This document shows, piece after piece, positions 41,753 through 51,291 of a stretch of 64,000 bases of DNA (position 1 is its first letter; every line of letters begins with the position of its first letter). Source of the DNA: Candidatus Kapaibacterium thiocyanatum (GTDB lineage: Bacteria; Bacteroidota; Ignavibacteria; Kapaibacteriales; Kapaibacteriaceae); NCBI GenBank assembly GCA_001899175.1, contig MKVH01000021.1, positions 62,001 to 126,000 on the forward strand. Reading direction: 5' to 3'. The notes below the pieces were generated by a model. That model was not told the DNA's origin. It saw only the letters and a program-made list of their open reading frames with translations, and ran no database searches. The translations under genes were made by a program, and so were the position numbers.

Positions 41753-44700
41753 GATCTCCGTGGCCTTCTGTTCTGCTGCCTCACGCGTTCATGGATACCT
41801 GTTCTGAGCGTCCGCATCCTGTCGCCCAGCGACAGGGGTTTCGGCGGCTCCGGCTCTTCCTCACGCAGATCTTCGGCAGAAGTGGAGAGAGTATCGGCGC
41901 CTGTCGCCGGGGGCCCGTCAGGCCATGTCGCGGCATGGGGGCTTCGGCCTTCGGCGACCTGCAGGCGATCGCCGAGGGCTGTGGGCTCGTTGCCGTCAGG
42001 GAGAGATGCAACCGCTGGCGTGATCTCCCACGTCTCCAGATTGTTGGCCCGCTCGCCGTTGTCGAATTCCACCATGTAGTCGTACTGCATGGCCCATAGA
42101 ATCTGCCCCGTTTCATCCGTCAGGACCTTGCCGGACTCGCGATCCAGACGCCGGACCTTGCGTTCCCATACGCGCGTGACAGTGCCCAGCCCGCCAACGG
42201 GTACGTCGGCCTCGATGACGTCGGTTGCAGCCATAACACGGTCACCGACGGAAAAACGCTGCGCCTCCGTGCGAATGAGCCGTGTGTTCTCCGGCTTCAT
42301 GAAGTTGAGGAGTACCTGCCACAGTTCTTCGTTGTACGTCGCCTCCAGATACGGGCCGATATAACGGTCGGTGTTGAGTACGATTCTGTATTGTTCAACG
42401 AGGTCCTTGTGCTGCTCCATCCAGTCCAGGAGCAGACGGCGTCCTCCTGCGGCCAGTTCAGATCTTAGCCGTATGGGAGCGTACCGCCGCCGACTCGTGT
42501 GCTCGTCATCCAGCTCGTCGGTCAGCGTCTCCTTGTGCGTCAACATGAACGGCACGTGCGACGGCAGTTCCAGGCCACGGATGATCTGCGCATGGAAGAG
42601 TGAATGCTCCCGGATTTTACCATCCTTGTCGATATTGTGCCGGTCGTAGTTCTCCTGGACATTTTCCGCGCTGGCGAATTCGGCTTCTTCGACACTGACG
42701 TTCTTGACTTCGCCCTGGACGGCAGCACCCAGGACCCGGAGTTTGGCGGCGATGATGTCCCTGAGACGCTTATCGACCGGCACGTTGACCCACAGGAAGA
42801 ATACCCGCTGCCGCGATCTGGTCTTCGCCCGATTGATCCGCCCCATGATCTGCACGGCTTCCACGGATGAATAGGGGGCCGTCATGATGATGACGCTTCG
42901 GGGAGCATTCCCCACAGTATCATCCAGGGAAATGCCTGTGCCGCCCGCTTCGGGTGTGGCGATGAGGATCCGTTTCGTTCCGGCCTGAAACGCTCTGATG
43001 TCATCGGCGCGGCGGTTCTGCGCCGCATCACCGAGTGCTGCGGGCGCCTCGCCTGTGAGCGCGGCGAACGTCTTGCGTTCATGCTCTTCGTCCAGCCAGG
43101 ACCACCGCTCCGGCACCGGGTCCTGGCACGCGGCGCAGTCCACAGCGTCGCCAAGAACTTCCTGCGTACTCGTGCGCGTGCCCGTGACGAACCCTATCGT
43201 GTCTTGACCGAAGAGATTGCCGAGTTCACGGGCCAGGACGTTGACAGTCGAGATTTTCCGTACGACGGAACAGGGGCTTCCCGTAGACGACGAATCCGAA
43301 TCATTGACGAGCGAACAGAAGATGACGACCTGGCGACCTTCCAGAAGCTCCTTCGTCGTCAGCTCGATCGTTTTCTGAATCTTGTAGGGTTCGAGCGCAA
43401 ACTTCTTTTCGTTGATGATGCTGGCCTTGCACTTCTTCTCCGTTCCGAGCCGCGTTTCGATCGTCGAGAGGATATTCGTTGCCTGCTGGACGGCGAGTAG
43501 CTCGGCAGGATGCGCACCCTGACCACCGATCATGACATTGTAGGCCGAGAAATTATCCAGTGACAGCTCGCGTTTCACCATCGTACCGGCGATCGTCAGG
43601 TTCTCGAACAGCCTGGAAATGTTGTTCAGAACCATTTCCGGCGGCATCCTCGAATCACGGTTGAACCGACCACGCTCGACCAGCTCGCCGTTGTGATAGA
43701 TGGGTGCCTTCCAGTAGAAGCCGAGGCGTCCCATGATCCTCAAATACTGACCTTCGGTCTTGTAGACATTGAGGCCACGCAGGTACCGGATATGCTCCAC
43801 CTTGTCGGCGGGTGTGGCCGTCGAGAGCATGGTACGCGCCGCATTCACTAAGAGAACCATGCCACGGTATGCCTGCTTCGAGCCGTCCTCGAAGTCATAA
43901 GGATCGTAGTTTTTGAAGGCGTGCGCTTCGTCGCAGACGACGGCGCCGAGCTTCCGTCCTACGATACCGAAGGTGGCTTCGTTCTTCTCCCGCACACGAT
44001 CCTCAAGGGTGTGCTTGAGGATGATGTCAGGATGGGATGCTTCCTCGGCGCGTAGAGCTTCCAGTATCCGCGCCTTCTCCGCTTCATTCTTTACGTTGAC
44101 CTGTATCGTCTTGCGGCGTTCACTGAAGTCGGCCTCGATCCTTCGCACGACATTCTGCACATGCTCCCGCAGCATACGCGCTTCCTGCTGGTCGCCCTTC
44201 CAGAGGCCGAACATATGGTAGGAACAGATATAGATACTGTCGGCATCAAGATCTTCCGACAATTCTTCGATCCGCGTGAAGCGTCTGAGGGTGATGCCGG
44301 GCTTCGTTCCGTTGGCTGCTTCTTTCTTGCCGCGATCCTCCGGCACAACGATACCGAGCTTCTTTGCATCATCATAGAACGACGTCGTGATGATCGACGG
44401 CGATTTCGTGATGATGACAACGGGCTTGCGGTCACGCCGCACGACCGACGCCGCGACGACCAATTGCTGGAACGTTTTGCCGAACCCTGTACCGTCGGCC
44501 AGGAGAAAGGCCCTGGACGGGCCATACATTCCCGCGAGTGCGCGGTTGATGCCTTCGAGCTGACCGGGGGTGAGTGCTACGCGCGAAGCGATCTCCGTGT
44601 CATAGAGCGCGTCCGATGGCGGCGGCGGCATGAGTTCAGGACGTGAGGTGACAATGCGAAGGGGCTGCATCTCGGTGTCCACCCTATCCGTACGTGGCGG

Positions 44701-47700
44701 CAATTGGATGGTGCCGTCGGCATTACGAGGCGCGTCGCCTGCCGCGCCTGTGACGAGACGGCGCGCCTGTTCCATGTCGGGTTGCAGGACGAAACGCCCT
44801 CCCGTGCGGAGTACGCCAGAGAACGTGCGTGTTGCACCCGTCGTGATATTCCGAGCAACGGTTCCAAGGTCTACATCTACACTGACGATCTCCCATGCCT
44901 GTGCGCCCTGCGTATCGTAGACGATGTTGCCTGCTTTGACGTCCGCTTCCACAGCCGCTCCTACGGCTACTCCGAACGTGTCGCCTGCGGGTTTCGTCAC
45001 GCTGAGCATTGCCATAACAATGCCGATCACCCGGCCGTTCGCGAGTTTGCCGGATGGGCCCATGTATTCCGACGGAGTATAGAGCCGCCAGGATCCGCGC
45101 TCCTTCACGAAGTCACGGAAGAGATAGTTCGCTTCATCACTACCGTCGATGGCATTGCCGGAGACGATGGCCACGAGCGTCCCGCCGTCCTTCAGCATTC
45201 GGTAGGCATGATAGACATGTTTGATGTCGATGCCTCGGTCGAATGGTGGATTCATGACGATACGGTCGAACTGAAGGGCTCGGTCCCTGTTGTAGGTAAG
45301 AAAATCGCCTGTCGTGACATTGAATCCCTTCAAGAGGAGAACGTCGGAAAGGAGCGTGTCGTACTCGACGACATGCACGGCGGCATCCGGCTGACGGGCG
45401 CGTATCTGTTCGGCAATGGCGCCTTCACCTGCCGAGGGTTCCAGTATCCGCTGCCCTGGCTGGATGTCCGCAAGGTCCAGCATCGTCCGGACGATGGGCA
45501 GCGGCGTCGGATAGTGTTCATAGGCCCGTCCTTCATAGGCACGCCTTGTGAACTCTGCGGCAGCCTTCTCCCGCATCTCTGCCGGGAGAACGCCGCCATA
45601 GCGCCGATGCAGTTCCGTGCCGCGATCGGTAACGCGCTGGACGATGTCGGGATCCACATCGGCGGATAGCTCCGTGCGATTCCGGAGTGAGACATACCGC
45701 CGGTAGGCCAGGTCGCGGCGTTCACGCAGGCCCAGGAGGGTTTCCCGAATCGATTCCAGATAGGCCTCACGCCCTGCCTGCCATGTGTCCGGCACACGCT
45801 CGGCGGTGGTGATCTCCGCTTTGCTGGTTTCCCATTCCGCACTGGCCTCATTCGCCAGTTGCTCCAGAATGGTGGGTTCGCCATAGCGGATGAACGCCGA
45901 AACACCGATCGGCTGCTCGATCATGGGCCGCGCATCGATGATCTGTGTCGGTACGACAATCGTATCACTGTCGTGATCACCCTCATTACCTGCTGCGGTT
46001 TCGTGGCGACAGGTATCAAGTTCCTGCGCTTTCCGCAGACGATAGTCCTCTTCTATGGCCTTGGCGATCGTCTCGAACCTGGCATCGATCGCCGGTTCCA
46101 GATGGGCGCTGATCTGTCCGGCACAGAGGGCGGCGGCGAAGAATGCGACGAGGTCTTTGAACATCAGGCCCAACATGTGCTTGCGGCGCGCTGTGCCGGA
46201 GGTGTCATCGCCGAGCGCAGACGCCCCGTCTTCCAGGCGTGCGCTGCGGGCAAGTGCCGACAGTTCATCGGCAAGACCCGCCGAGCGCAGGTCGTCTGTT
46301 GGGTCCGTCTTGAAAGCAAACCCCTTCTTGTAGGATGACCAGTATCCGCCGAATGGACGGACAGCATCCCGGAGGCGTTCGTAGTCGCCCCGGCTGATGC
46401 GGTCCGGCAGGCGCGCAACCCATAGCGGCGATCCATCACGGGTATCCGTTTCCTGCGTGAGCTGCAAAGGAGGCGTATGCGACGTTGCCGTGGCGATGAT
46501 CGGTGCCAGGATGGTACTGAGGTCAGCCGGCGGCTCCCGACCACTCTCACCTTCGGCATGGATGGGATTGAGAGAAGCGAGAAACCCACGCTCATCGGTC
46601 CGGTAGCCACGCGTCAGTTCACTCCAGACGGTCGCGAATACGGCGGGTTGCCGCCACCGCAGTTCCGCCATTGCGACGACCCAATAGAGAAGATGCCGGT
46701 AGAGACGAGGGGTCTGCAACGTGCGTGGGAACGAGTAGGCAGAAGGATCGTCCACCGTTACCCGTTTGAGGGTCTTCTCCGCATCTTCAAGCTCCCGCGC
46801 CAGTTTCTGGGCCAGTTTCCTTTGGCGGCCCCGCTTGACGAAGGCAAGGTCGGACGTAAGTCGCTGGGCATCGGACCACACCGAATACAACTCTTGCAGA
46901 ATCCACGCCACATGTAGAAGCCGTGCGTGTGTTACGACGAACGCGATGTAGTCATCGGGGTCCGGCATGTCCCACGAAGCGTCGTCCCTGAGCCTGACAT
47001 TCGGCTTTTTTCCACACGCCTCTTCGAGGCCGAGACGATCATAGGCGGCACGGACGATCTCTTCCCGCACTGCCACAACGCGCTCTTCTCCGTTCCCGGG
47101 TTTCCATACGATGCGACTTCCGTCGTCGTCCTGCAACTCCACGATCGTGTCATGTTCGACCATGTATTGCACTGACTCGGAGCCTGATGCAGAGTCCTGG
47201 TCTGGGGTTACGACATATCGCAGTGGACAGGCTGCATAGCTCGCGTAGGTCTCGTTCCTGTCGTATGTCGTGAGTTGCCGTGGACGGGGACCATCGGACG
47301 GCTCCCAGGTGTTCATCTTCAAGGCTTCAGAACCGAGGGTGGTCATCGAGCCAAGAATGGACGGAATCATCGTAACCCGGCCATGTGCGTCGCCGTTCGT
47401 TCCCAGGACCAGCGCACCTGGCCGCAATCCGAATATGCCGTGGACGACGTGTTGAGGTACCGTTCGCTTGTAGAGATAGCCACCGAATTCCCACTTGGGT
47501 TGATGCTCCGTGTTGTGCAGCGTGGCCGCGCGGTCGTTCTCCTGGAACATCTCCCATCCCGTCGTGCCGACGGGGAGCCAGATGTGTCGTTCCTCATGAC
47601 CGCGTAGGGCCAGCTTCATGTCTGCGACGGATAATGCCTTGCCTGGAACTGACGGAATGATGTCCGGCACGAATGGTATTGACGAAGATCCGCTCGTCTC

Positions 47701-47961
47701 TTCGGGCGCACTCGCTACTGTTTCTTGTTCTGCCGGTGAAGACGATTCTTCCGTGATGATTGCCCCACGAGCGGCGGGCGGCGACGCATCCAGAAGTGCG
47801 TCCACGTCGGCGCGTGACATGCCCAGGCGCTCACCCAACACATGGAACTGCGCATCGATCGTGTTCCAGAGACTCAGCGCGATATGGCCGCTCATGCGGG
47901 CGTGCTGATACAACGCGGCCAGTTCCCGGAATGTGCGAACGAGCGTTTCATGGCGAGTCAT
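41749..47961 (-). CDS. polyvalent protein: DNA adenine methyltransferase plus Strawberry-notch-type SF2 helicase
   Basis: 2,070 residues. The N-terminal ~500 residues are unassigned. Class I SAM-methyltransferase motifs lie near 840 (LEPSAGEGAIAEQI) and 903 (IVMNPPFDRG), an N6-adenine type. The SF2 helicase follows: motif I LLADGTGFGKTFQQ near 1154, DEAH box VVCDEAHAFKNYD near 1344, and motif VI QIMGRINRAKTRSRQR near 1705. The order resembles P1 DarB and other phage/plasmid polyvalent proteins, which are packaged or transferred with DNA and protect it from host restriction. It is upstream of and coupled to the RadA-like ATPase. The antirestriction role is inferred from domain order. Confidence 0.85.
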   Translation of the reverse strand: MTRHETLVRTFRELAALYQHARMSGHIALSLWNTIDAQFHVLGERLGMSRADVDALLDASPPAARGAIITEESSSPAEQETVASAPEETSGSSSIPFVPDIIPSVPGKALSVADMKLALRGHEERHIWLPVGTTGWEMFQENDRAATLHNTEHQPKWEFGGYLYKRTVPQHVVHGIFGLRPGALVLGTNGDAHGRVTMIPSILGSMTTLGSEALKMNTWEPSDGPRPRQLTTYDRNETYASYAACPLRYVVTPDQDSASGSESVQYMVEHDTIVELQDDDGSRIVWKPGNGEERVVAVREEIVRAAYDRLGLEEACGKKPNVRLRDDASWDMPDPDDYIAFVVTHARLLHVAWILQELYSVWSDAQRLTSDLAFVKRGRQRKLAQKLARELEDAEKTLKRVTVDDPSAYSFPRTLQTPRLYRHLLYWVVAMAELRWRQPAVFATVWSELTRGYRTDERGFLASLNPIHAEGESGREPPADLSTILAPIIATATSHTPPLQLTQETDTRDGSPLWVARLPDRISRGDYERLRDAVRPFGGYWSSYKKGFAFKTDPTDDLRSAGLADELSALARSARLEDGASALGDDTSGTARRKHMLGLMFKDLVAFFAAALCAGQISAHLEPAIDARFETIAKAIEEDYRLRKAQELDTCRHETAAGNEGDHDSDTIVVPTQIIDARPMIEQPIGVSAFIRYGEPTILEQLANEASAEWETSKAEITTAERVPDTWQAGREAYLESIRETLLGLRERRDLAYRRYVSLRNRTELSADVDPDIVQRVTDRGTELHRRYGGVLPAEMREKAAAEFTRRAYEGRAYEHYPTPLPIVRTMLDLADIQPGQRILEPSAGEGAIAEQIRARQPDAAVHVVEYDTLLSDVLLLKGFNVTTGDFLTYNRDRALQFDRIVMNPPFDRGIDIKHVYHAYRMLKDGGTLVAIVSGNAIDGSDEANYLFRDFVKERGSWRLYTPSEYMGPSGKLANGRVIGIVMAMLSVTKPAGDTFGVAVGAAVEADVKAGNIVYDTQGAQAWEIVSVDVDLGTVARNITTGATRTFSGVLRTGGRFVLQPDMEQARRLVTGAAGDAPRNADGTIQLPPRTDRVDTEMQPLRIVTSRPELMPPPPSDALYDTEIASRVALTPGQLEGINRALAGMYGPSRAFLLADGTGFGKTFQQLVVAASVVRRDRKPVVIITKSPSIITTSFYDDAKKLGIVVPEDRGKKEAANGTKPGITLRRFTRIEELSEDLDADSIYICSYHMFGLWKGDQQEARMLREHVQNVVRRIEADFSERRKTIQVNVKNEAEKARILEALRAEEASHPDIILKHTLEDRVREKNEATFGIVGRKLGAVVCDEAHAFKNYDPYDFEDGSKQAYRGMVLLVNAARTMLSTATPADKVEHIRYLRGLNVYKTEGQYLRIMGRLGFYWKAPIYHNGELVERGRFNRDSRMPPEMVLNNISRLFENLTIAGTMVKRELSLDNFSAYNVMIGGQGAHPAELLAVQQATNILSTIETRLGTEKKCKASIINEKKFALEPYKIQKTIELTTKELLEGRQVVIFCSLVNDSDSSSTGSPCSVVRKISTVNVLARELGNLFGQDTIGFVTGTRTSTQEVLGDAVDCAACQDPVPERWSWLDEEHERKTFAALTGEAPAALGDAAQNRRADDIRAFQAGTKRILIATPEAGGTGISLDDTVGNAPRSVIIMTAPYSSVEAVQIMGRINRAKTRSRQRVFFLWVNVPVDKRLRDIIAAKLRVLGAAVQGEVKNVSVEEAEFASAENVQENYDRHNIDKDGKIREHSLFHAQIIRGLELPSHVPFMLTHKETLTDELDDEHTSRRRYAPIRLRSELAAGGRRLLLDWMEQHKDLVEQYRIVLNTDRYIGPYLEATYNEELWQVLLNFMKPENTRLIRTEAQRFSVGDRVMAATDVIEADVPVGGLGTVTRVWERKVRRLDRESGKVLTDETGQILWAMQYDYMVEFDNGERANNLETWEITPAVASLPDGNEPTALGDRLQVAEGRSPHAATWPDGPPATGADTLSTSAEDLREEEPEPPKPLSLGDRMRTLRTGIHERVRQQNRRPRRS

Positions 47962-47997
47962 TGTTGACGTCCTATGTCCTTTGGTTGAATCAAATCG

Positions 47998-49053
47998 CTA
48001 CTTCTTTGTCATCGACTGTGCAATCAATTCCTTCAGCTCACGCATGGATTCGGCGATGGCGTCCAGTCCTTTGTCTTCGACACTCTCGTTCGAGGCGTTG
48101 CCGGGTAGCGGCTCCGTTGCCGCTTCGCGCGGCATGTCAACGTTCATCGTGGTCATGTCGGGCGCGCTGGATTGCGCGCGCCTGGGCGTCCTTGGCGCGC
48201 GCTGCTTTGATGCAGCGGCGGACGATGCGCCGGATGCGTCGTTGGATGCTTTTGCCCTGGACGTCTTGGGCCGCGCGGCGGCAGGCCGTTTCGTGGCTGT
48301 CGGTCGCGGTACTCCTGGGGCCTGTTTCTCCGTGACCTTTTCGAGCATCACCGTCAGTTCACTGGACGGCAGCGCGAGAAAGTCCGGCCACGAGAAACCG
48401 TAGTGCTTCTGGAAGTAGGTCTCAAGACCTTTCGGTCCCATGCCGATCGGTTTGTTCTGCGAGAGGATGTCGTCCTCATCGCAGCCGGGAGCGAAGCGGC
48501 GGACCATGTATCCCGCCTTGCCCCCGCAGTAGGCGCGGAACGTTGCTCCCAGGGGAGACATGAGGCGGCGGAACTTGTCGTTGAGAGCCTTGACGAAGGC
48601 GATTTGCTCTGGCGTGGGTTCGAGCCCATCGAGGGATGTGTCGCCGAGGCCGCTTCCTCTCGCCGTCGTTTTCGAGAATGCTTGCCGCCGCGCCAACTGC
48701 TCGCGCCACGGCGACCGAAAGATGCGGAAGAGACTGCGGCTCTGACGCTCCTGGCTCTGACGCCCTTGGCTCTGACGCCGCTCGCGGCGTGGGGTGCGTG
48801 GTTCCTCACATGGCACTCGCGGCGGCGTAGCCCTGGTCTTCCTTGTTCCACTACTGTGTCTGGTCACGCTACTGCGCCGTGGACGCTCTTCTGCTGGCTC
48901 CGTTCGCCGCGTTCGTGTGGTGTATTTCGGCGGCGTAGTGTGGCGACGCGCGTGCCGCACCGAGGAGCCGGAGGATCGTGGTTCCAGACATGTCACGCCG
49001 ATCGTGACGTGTTCGTCGGCATAGCGACTGCCGGAGGTATGAAGAGAACGCAT
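47998..49053 (-). CDS. hypothetical basic protein with small folded core
   Basis: 351 residues from ATG 49053 (MRSLHTSGSRYADEH); an upstream frame reaching 49170 is less likely. The N-terminal ~110 residues are very rich in Arg/Ser/Thr. A folded core of ~100 residues (LEPTPEQIAFVKALNDKFRRLMSPLGATFRAYCGGKAGYMVRRF ... YFQKHYGFSWPDFLAL) follows, then a Lys/Ala/Ser-rich linker and a final helix (LDAIAESMRELKELIAQSM). It lies between the giant helicase and the histone-like gene. The basic regions suggest nucleic acid contact. Family not recognised. Confidence 0.6.
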   Translation of the reverse strand: MRSLHTSGSRYADEHVTIGVTCLEPRSSGSSVRHARRHTTPPKYTTRTRRTEPAEERPRRSSVTRHSSGTRKTRATPPRVPCEEPRTPRRERRQSQGRQSQERQSRSLFRIFRSPWREQLARRQAFSKTTARGSGLGDTSLDGLEPTPEQIAFVKALNDKFRRLMSPLGATFRAYCGGKAGYMVRRFAPGCDEDDILSQNKPIGMGPKGLETYFQKHYGFSWPDFLALPSSELTVMLEKVTEKQAPGVPRPTATKRPAAARPKTSRAKASNDASGASSAAASKQRAPRTPRRAQSSAPDMTTMNVDMPREAATEPLPGNASNESVEDKGLDAIAESMRELKELIAQSMTKK

Positions 49054-49154
49054 TGTGTACTCGTGACAGATATGAAAGGAAGGAACATGCTTGCTGCGGC
49101 GTGAATGCTGCGGCGTATGGAACGGGTAGTATGGACCTGCCTGGTGAACGTTCA

Positions 49155-49463
49155 TCAGGCAGTCATGCACACGCGCACACGCTTCGTCGTGCGCTTGGAC
49201 GGTTTCCTCTTCCTGGCGGCACGGCGTGCGCGCTTGGGCGCCTTCCTCTTCCTGGCGGCATGGCGTGCCCGCTTCGACGCTTTCTTCGTTATGGTGCGCT
49301 TGGCAGAGGTCGTCGCCTTACCCCGTTTCGTTGTCCTCTTCTGCGCCGTGGTCTTCTTCGCCTTCCCTGCTGTGGAAGTGGTGCTACGCTTCGTCGTGCG
49401 CGTTGTCGCACGCGATGGTGCGCGTTTCGTGCGGCCTTTCGCACTTATGCGTTTCGTTGCCAT
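49155..49463 (-). CDS. histone-H1-like DNA-condensing basic protein
   Basis: 102 residues, about half Lys/Arg with Ala and Thr making up most of the rest, in KRTTKR / AARKRK-type repeats and no hydrophobic core. This composition is like bacterial Hc1/H1-like proteins and viral core proteins that neutralise and compact DNA. In the middle of a late module it is a good candidate for a virion DNA-condensing protein. Codon-level repeats on the DNA (the GGCGGCA-type segments) suggest growth by internal duplication. Confidence 0.75.
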   Translation of the reverse strand: MATKRISAKGRTKRAPSRATTRTTKRSTTSTAGKAKKTTAQKRTTKRGKATTSAKRTITKKASKRARHAARKRKAPKRARRAARKRKPSKRTTKRVRVCMTA

Positions 49464-49545
49464 GTCGTCGGCTCCGGGTCGTGATGGGAACGTGCTTGAT
49501 GTCCTCTTGCGGCGTTCCCTTCATCCGACGTCTTCGATGCCCATG

Positions 49546-49722
49546 CTATGCCTTGTTCCTGGTAGCCTCGCTGCCCGTGGAAATGGTCTGCCGCCGGATG
49601 ATGGTCATCTGATACCAGGAGAGGGCAAGACTCCCCAGGCCAACGATCATCGACACGACGGCTGCTGCCGTGGAAATGTCGATCCGTCCGTCACGGCCAC
49701 GCGCGCTTCGCGCCGTCTTCAT
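49546..49722 (-). CDS. 58-residue single-pass membrane protein
   Basis: Read directly from the - strand: ATG at 49722, stop TAG at 49546-49548. A basic N-terminus (MKTARSARGRDGRID) precedes one hydrophobic helix (AAAVVSMIVGLGSLALSWYQM) and a short polar tail. Its ATG overlaps the stop of the preceding gene (ATGA), strong evidence of translation. Small single-helix proteins of this type are common in virion membranes and as holins; the exact role is unknown. Confidence 0.65.
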   Translation of the reverse strand: MKTARSARGRDGRIDISTAAAVVSMIVGLGSLALSWYQMTIIRRQTISTGSEATRNKA

Positions 49723-50132
49723 CGCGCGCGCCGCCGCGATCCAGACCGCCGCGTCTTTGTTGGACCGTCATCCAGTGCCTGGGAATAGCTACCGTCGTCC
49801 AGAGACCTGGCATACCTGCCATCACCCAGGGATTTGGCGTACCGGCCATCGCTCAAACCTTTGGACTTCTTCGTTCGGGAGAGCAGAACGGCGGCGACCA
49901 GAAGAGCCGCGACACTTCCTCCCGCAAGAATTTTCTCCATGCGGGAATACGGCGGCTTGCCATCGATCTCGTGCCGCTGCCAGAATGACGGGGACGCGTC
50001 GTCCATAAGGTGATCGTAGCTCGTCTTGCGGCAATCGGCACAATCGGCCAGTGATGCCGATGCCATCGCTGCCGGGGGCAGGGCGTCGGGGTGCGACATG
50101 GGCATCGTCGGAACAAGAGATGTCGTCGTCAT
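49719..50132 (-). CDS. single-pass membrane protein with DGRY repeats
   Basis: 137 residues. The N-terminal ~60 residues are soluble, with a CADC cysteine pair. One membrane helix (ILAGGSVAALLVAAVLLS) is followed by a tail of 10-residue repeats (GLSDGRYAKS, LGDGRYARS, LDDGSYSQA, LDDG) and a basic end. Charge distribution predicts a repeat tail facing the cytoplasm or virion core. It is coupled to the 58-residue gene by an ATGA overlap. No family recognised. Confidence 0.6.
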   Translation of the reverse strand: MTTTSLVPTMPMSHPDALPPAAMASASLADCADCRKTSYDHLMDDASPSFWQRHEIDGKPPYSRMEKILAGGSVAALLVAAVLLSRTKKSKGLSDGRYAKSLGDGRYARSLDDGSYSQALDDGPTKTRRSGSRRRAR

Positions 50133-50195
50133 GAGAGAGTACCTTTCGTAGTCAGAGAAGGATGAATGCGTGTAGGGCGTTAGGTGCCGCCATGC

Positions 50196-50339
50196 TTATT
50201 TCGGATCGCCTGCGGTTGCTGCGCCCTGCACGACGTAGATGGTACCTGCCGCAACAAGCAGAAGACATGCGAGGGTTACGATGCCGAAGACAGGGTGAGG
50301 TGCCGCCGAGTCATTGTCCTGGGACTGGGTAGTCGTCAT
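50196..50339 (-). CDS. 47-residue single-pass membrane protein
   Basis: Start at ATG 50339 (MTTTQSQDNDSAAPHPVFG), overlapping the stop of the upstream gene (ATGA). One hydrophobic helix (FGIVTLACLLLVAAGTIYVVQG) fills the second half. A longer frame upstream is out of frame with the neighbour and rejected. Its size and coupling resemble minor membrane proteins of membrane-containing phages, or a holin. Confidence 0.6.
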   Translation of the reverse strand: MTTTQSQDNDSAAPHPVFGIVTLACLLLVAAGTIYVVQGAATAGDPK

Positions 50340-51226
50340 GGTGTCACCACGGGAAGAGGTGCATGGGTACGTATCTGCCTGGAGTATCCTGTATGATCCG
50401 AGAGGCGGCGCGGCGTGCGGCCTGCGCTCCTTCGTTCGCTTCTTCGTCTCATGCGCCAGGAAGCAGGCCATGTGTCAATGAGATACTTCGCGCCGCCGAA
50501 GACGCCAACGATCACGGCCGCCGTCATGATCGTCGAACCGACGGACGAAAAGTCGGTAATGCCTGCAAGCTGTGTGGGGCCGCTACTCTGCTGCATCTCT
50601 CCATCGTTCTGAGCCTGGCGAACGATCGATGCCGTCAGCGACTGCGCCATCCCGCCCGTGATGAGTGCGCCGAAGACGGGAATGCCCCAACGGGTCTTTT
50701 TCTGTCCAGGCGGATTACGCCACTTCCACAGACCATAGCCCGACGCGGCAGTGGTACCGATTCCGACGCCGATGGAAAGCGGATGATACAGGGCGCGCGT
50801 CATGAGGGCCGTTTCCCGGTCGGTTGCGGGATTCGGCGGCTGGGCCGCACCCGACGTATCGGCAATCGGATTCTGTGAACGTTGGTAGAGGAACCACGAT
50901 GCCGCACCATGCGTGATCGTTCCGGCGAAAAGGCCGCCAAGCGCAGGAACGAGATACCGAGCGAGTGCGGAGCGTGGCCGCTGGCGGCGCAGCCTAGTGA
51001 TGCCGTAGGCCGCACCTGCGCCGCCCAGGATGCCACTGGCAATGGCGACGGGGCTGCGTGCCGACTCGATCATCCTGCCGACGTCGGCGGCATAGTCCCT
51101 GGGCGCATCATCGCTGAGCGTCCGCGCTCTCACGGCCGCCGGAGAAAATCTCTGTCCCGGCGCAGTACGCGCCGATGCACGCATAGCCATGAGTGTCTCC
51201 AGTGGCGTCTGTTGCAACCGATTCAT
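50336..51226 (-). CDS. multi-pass membrane protein
   Basis: 296 residues with about four hydrophobic segments in two similar halves: VAIASGILGGAGAAYGIT with YLVPALGGLFAGTITHG, and LSIGVGIGTTAASGYGLW with IPVFGALITGGMAQSL, then IMTAAVIVGVFGGAKYLI. Each first helix is followed by a basic WKWR/RLRR patch. This suggests an internal duplication. The N-terminal ~50 and C-terminal ~35 residues are basic and polar. Located in the run of small membrane proteins of the late module; family not recognised. Confidence 0.6.
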   Translation of the reverse strand: MNRLQQTPLETLMAMRASARTAPGQRFSPAAVRARTLSDDAPRDYAADVGRMIESARSPVAIASGILGGAGAAYGITRLRRQRPRSALARYLVPALGGLFAGTITHGAASWFLYQRSQNPIADTSGAAQPPNPATDRETALMTRALYHPLSIGVGIGTTAASGYGLWKWRNPPGQKKTRWGIPVFGALITGGMAQSLTASIVRQAQNDGEMQQSSGPTQLAGITDFSSVGSTIMTAAVIVGVFGGAKYLIDTWPASWRMRRRSERRSAGRTPRRLSDHTGYSRQIRTHAPLPVVTP

Positions 51227-51291
51227 GACAAGTCATCCTTACGTTGTTCACGGTATTCCTACGCCCACGAAGCGCCGGAAAGGGCACCATC

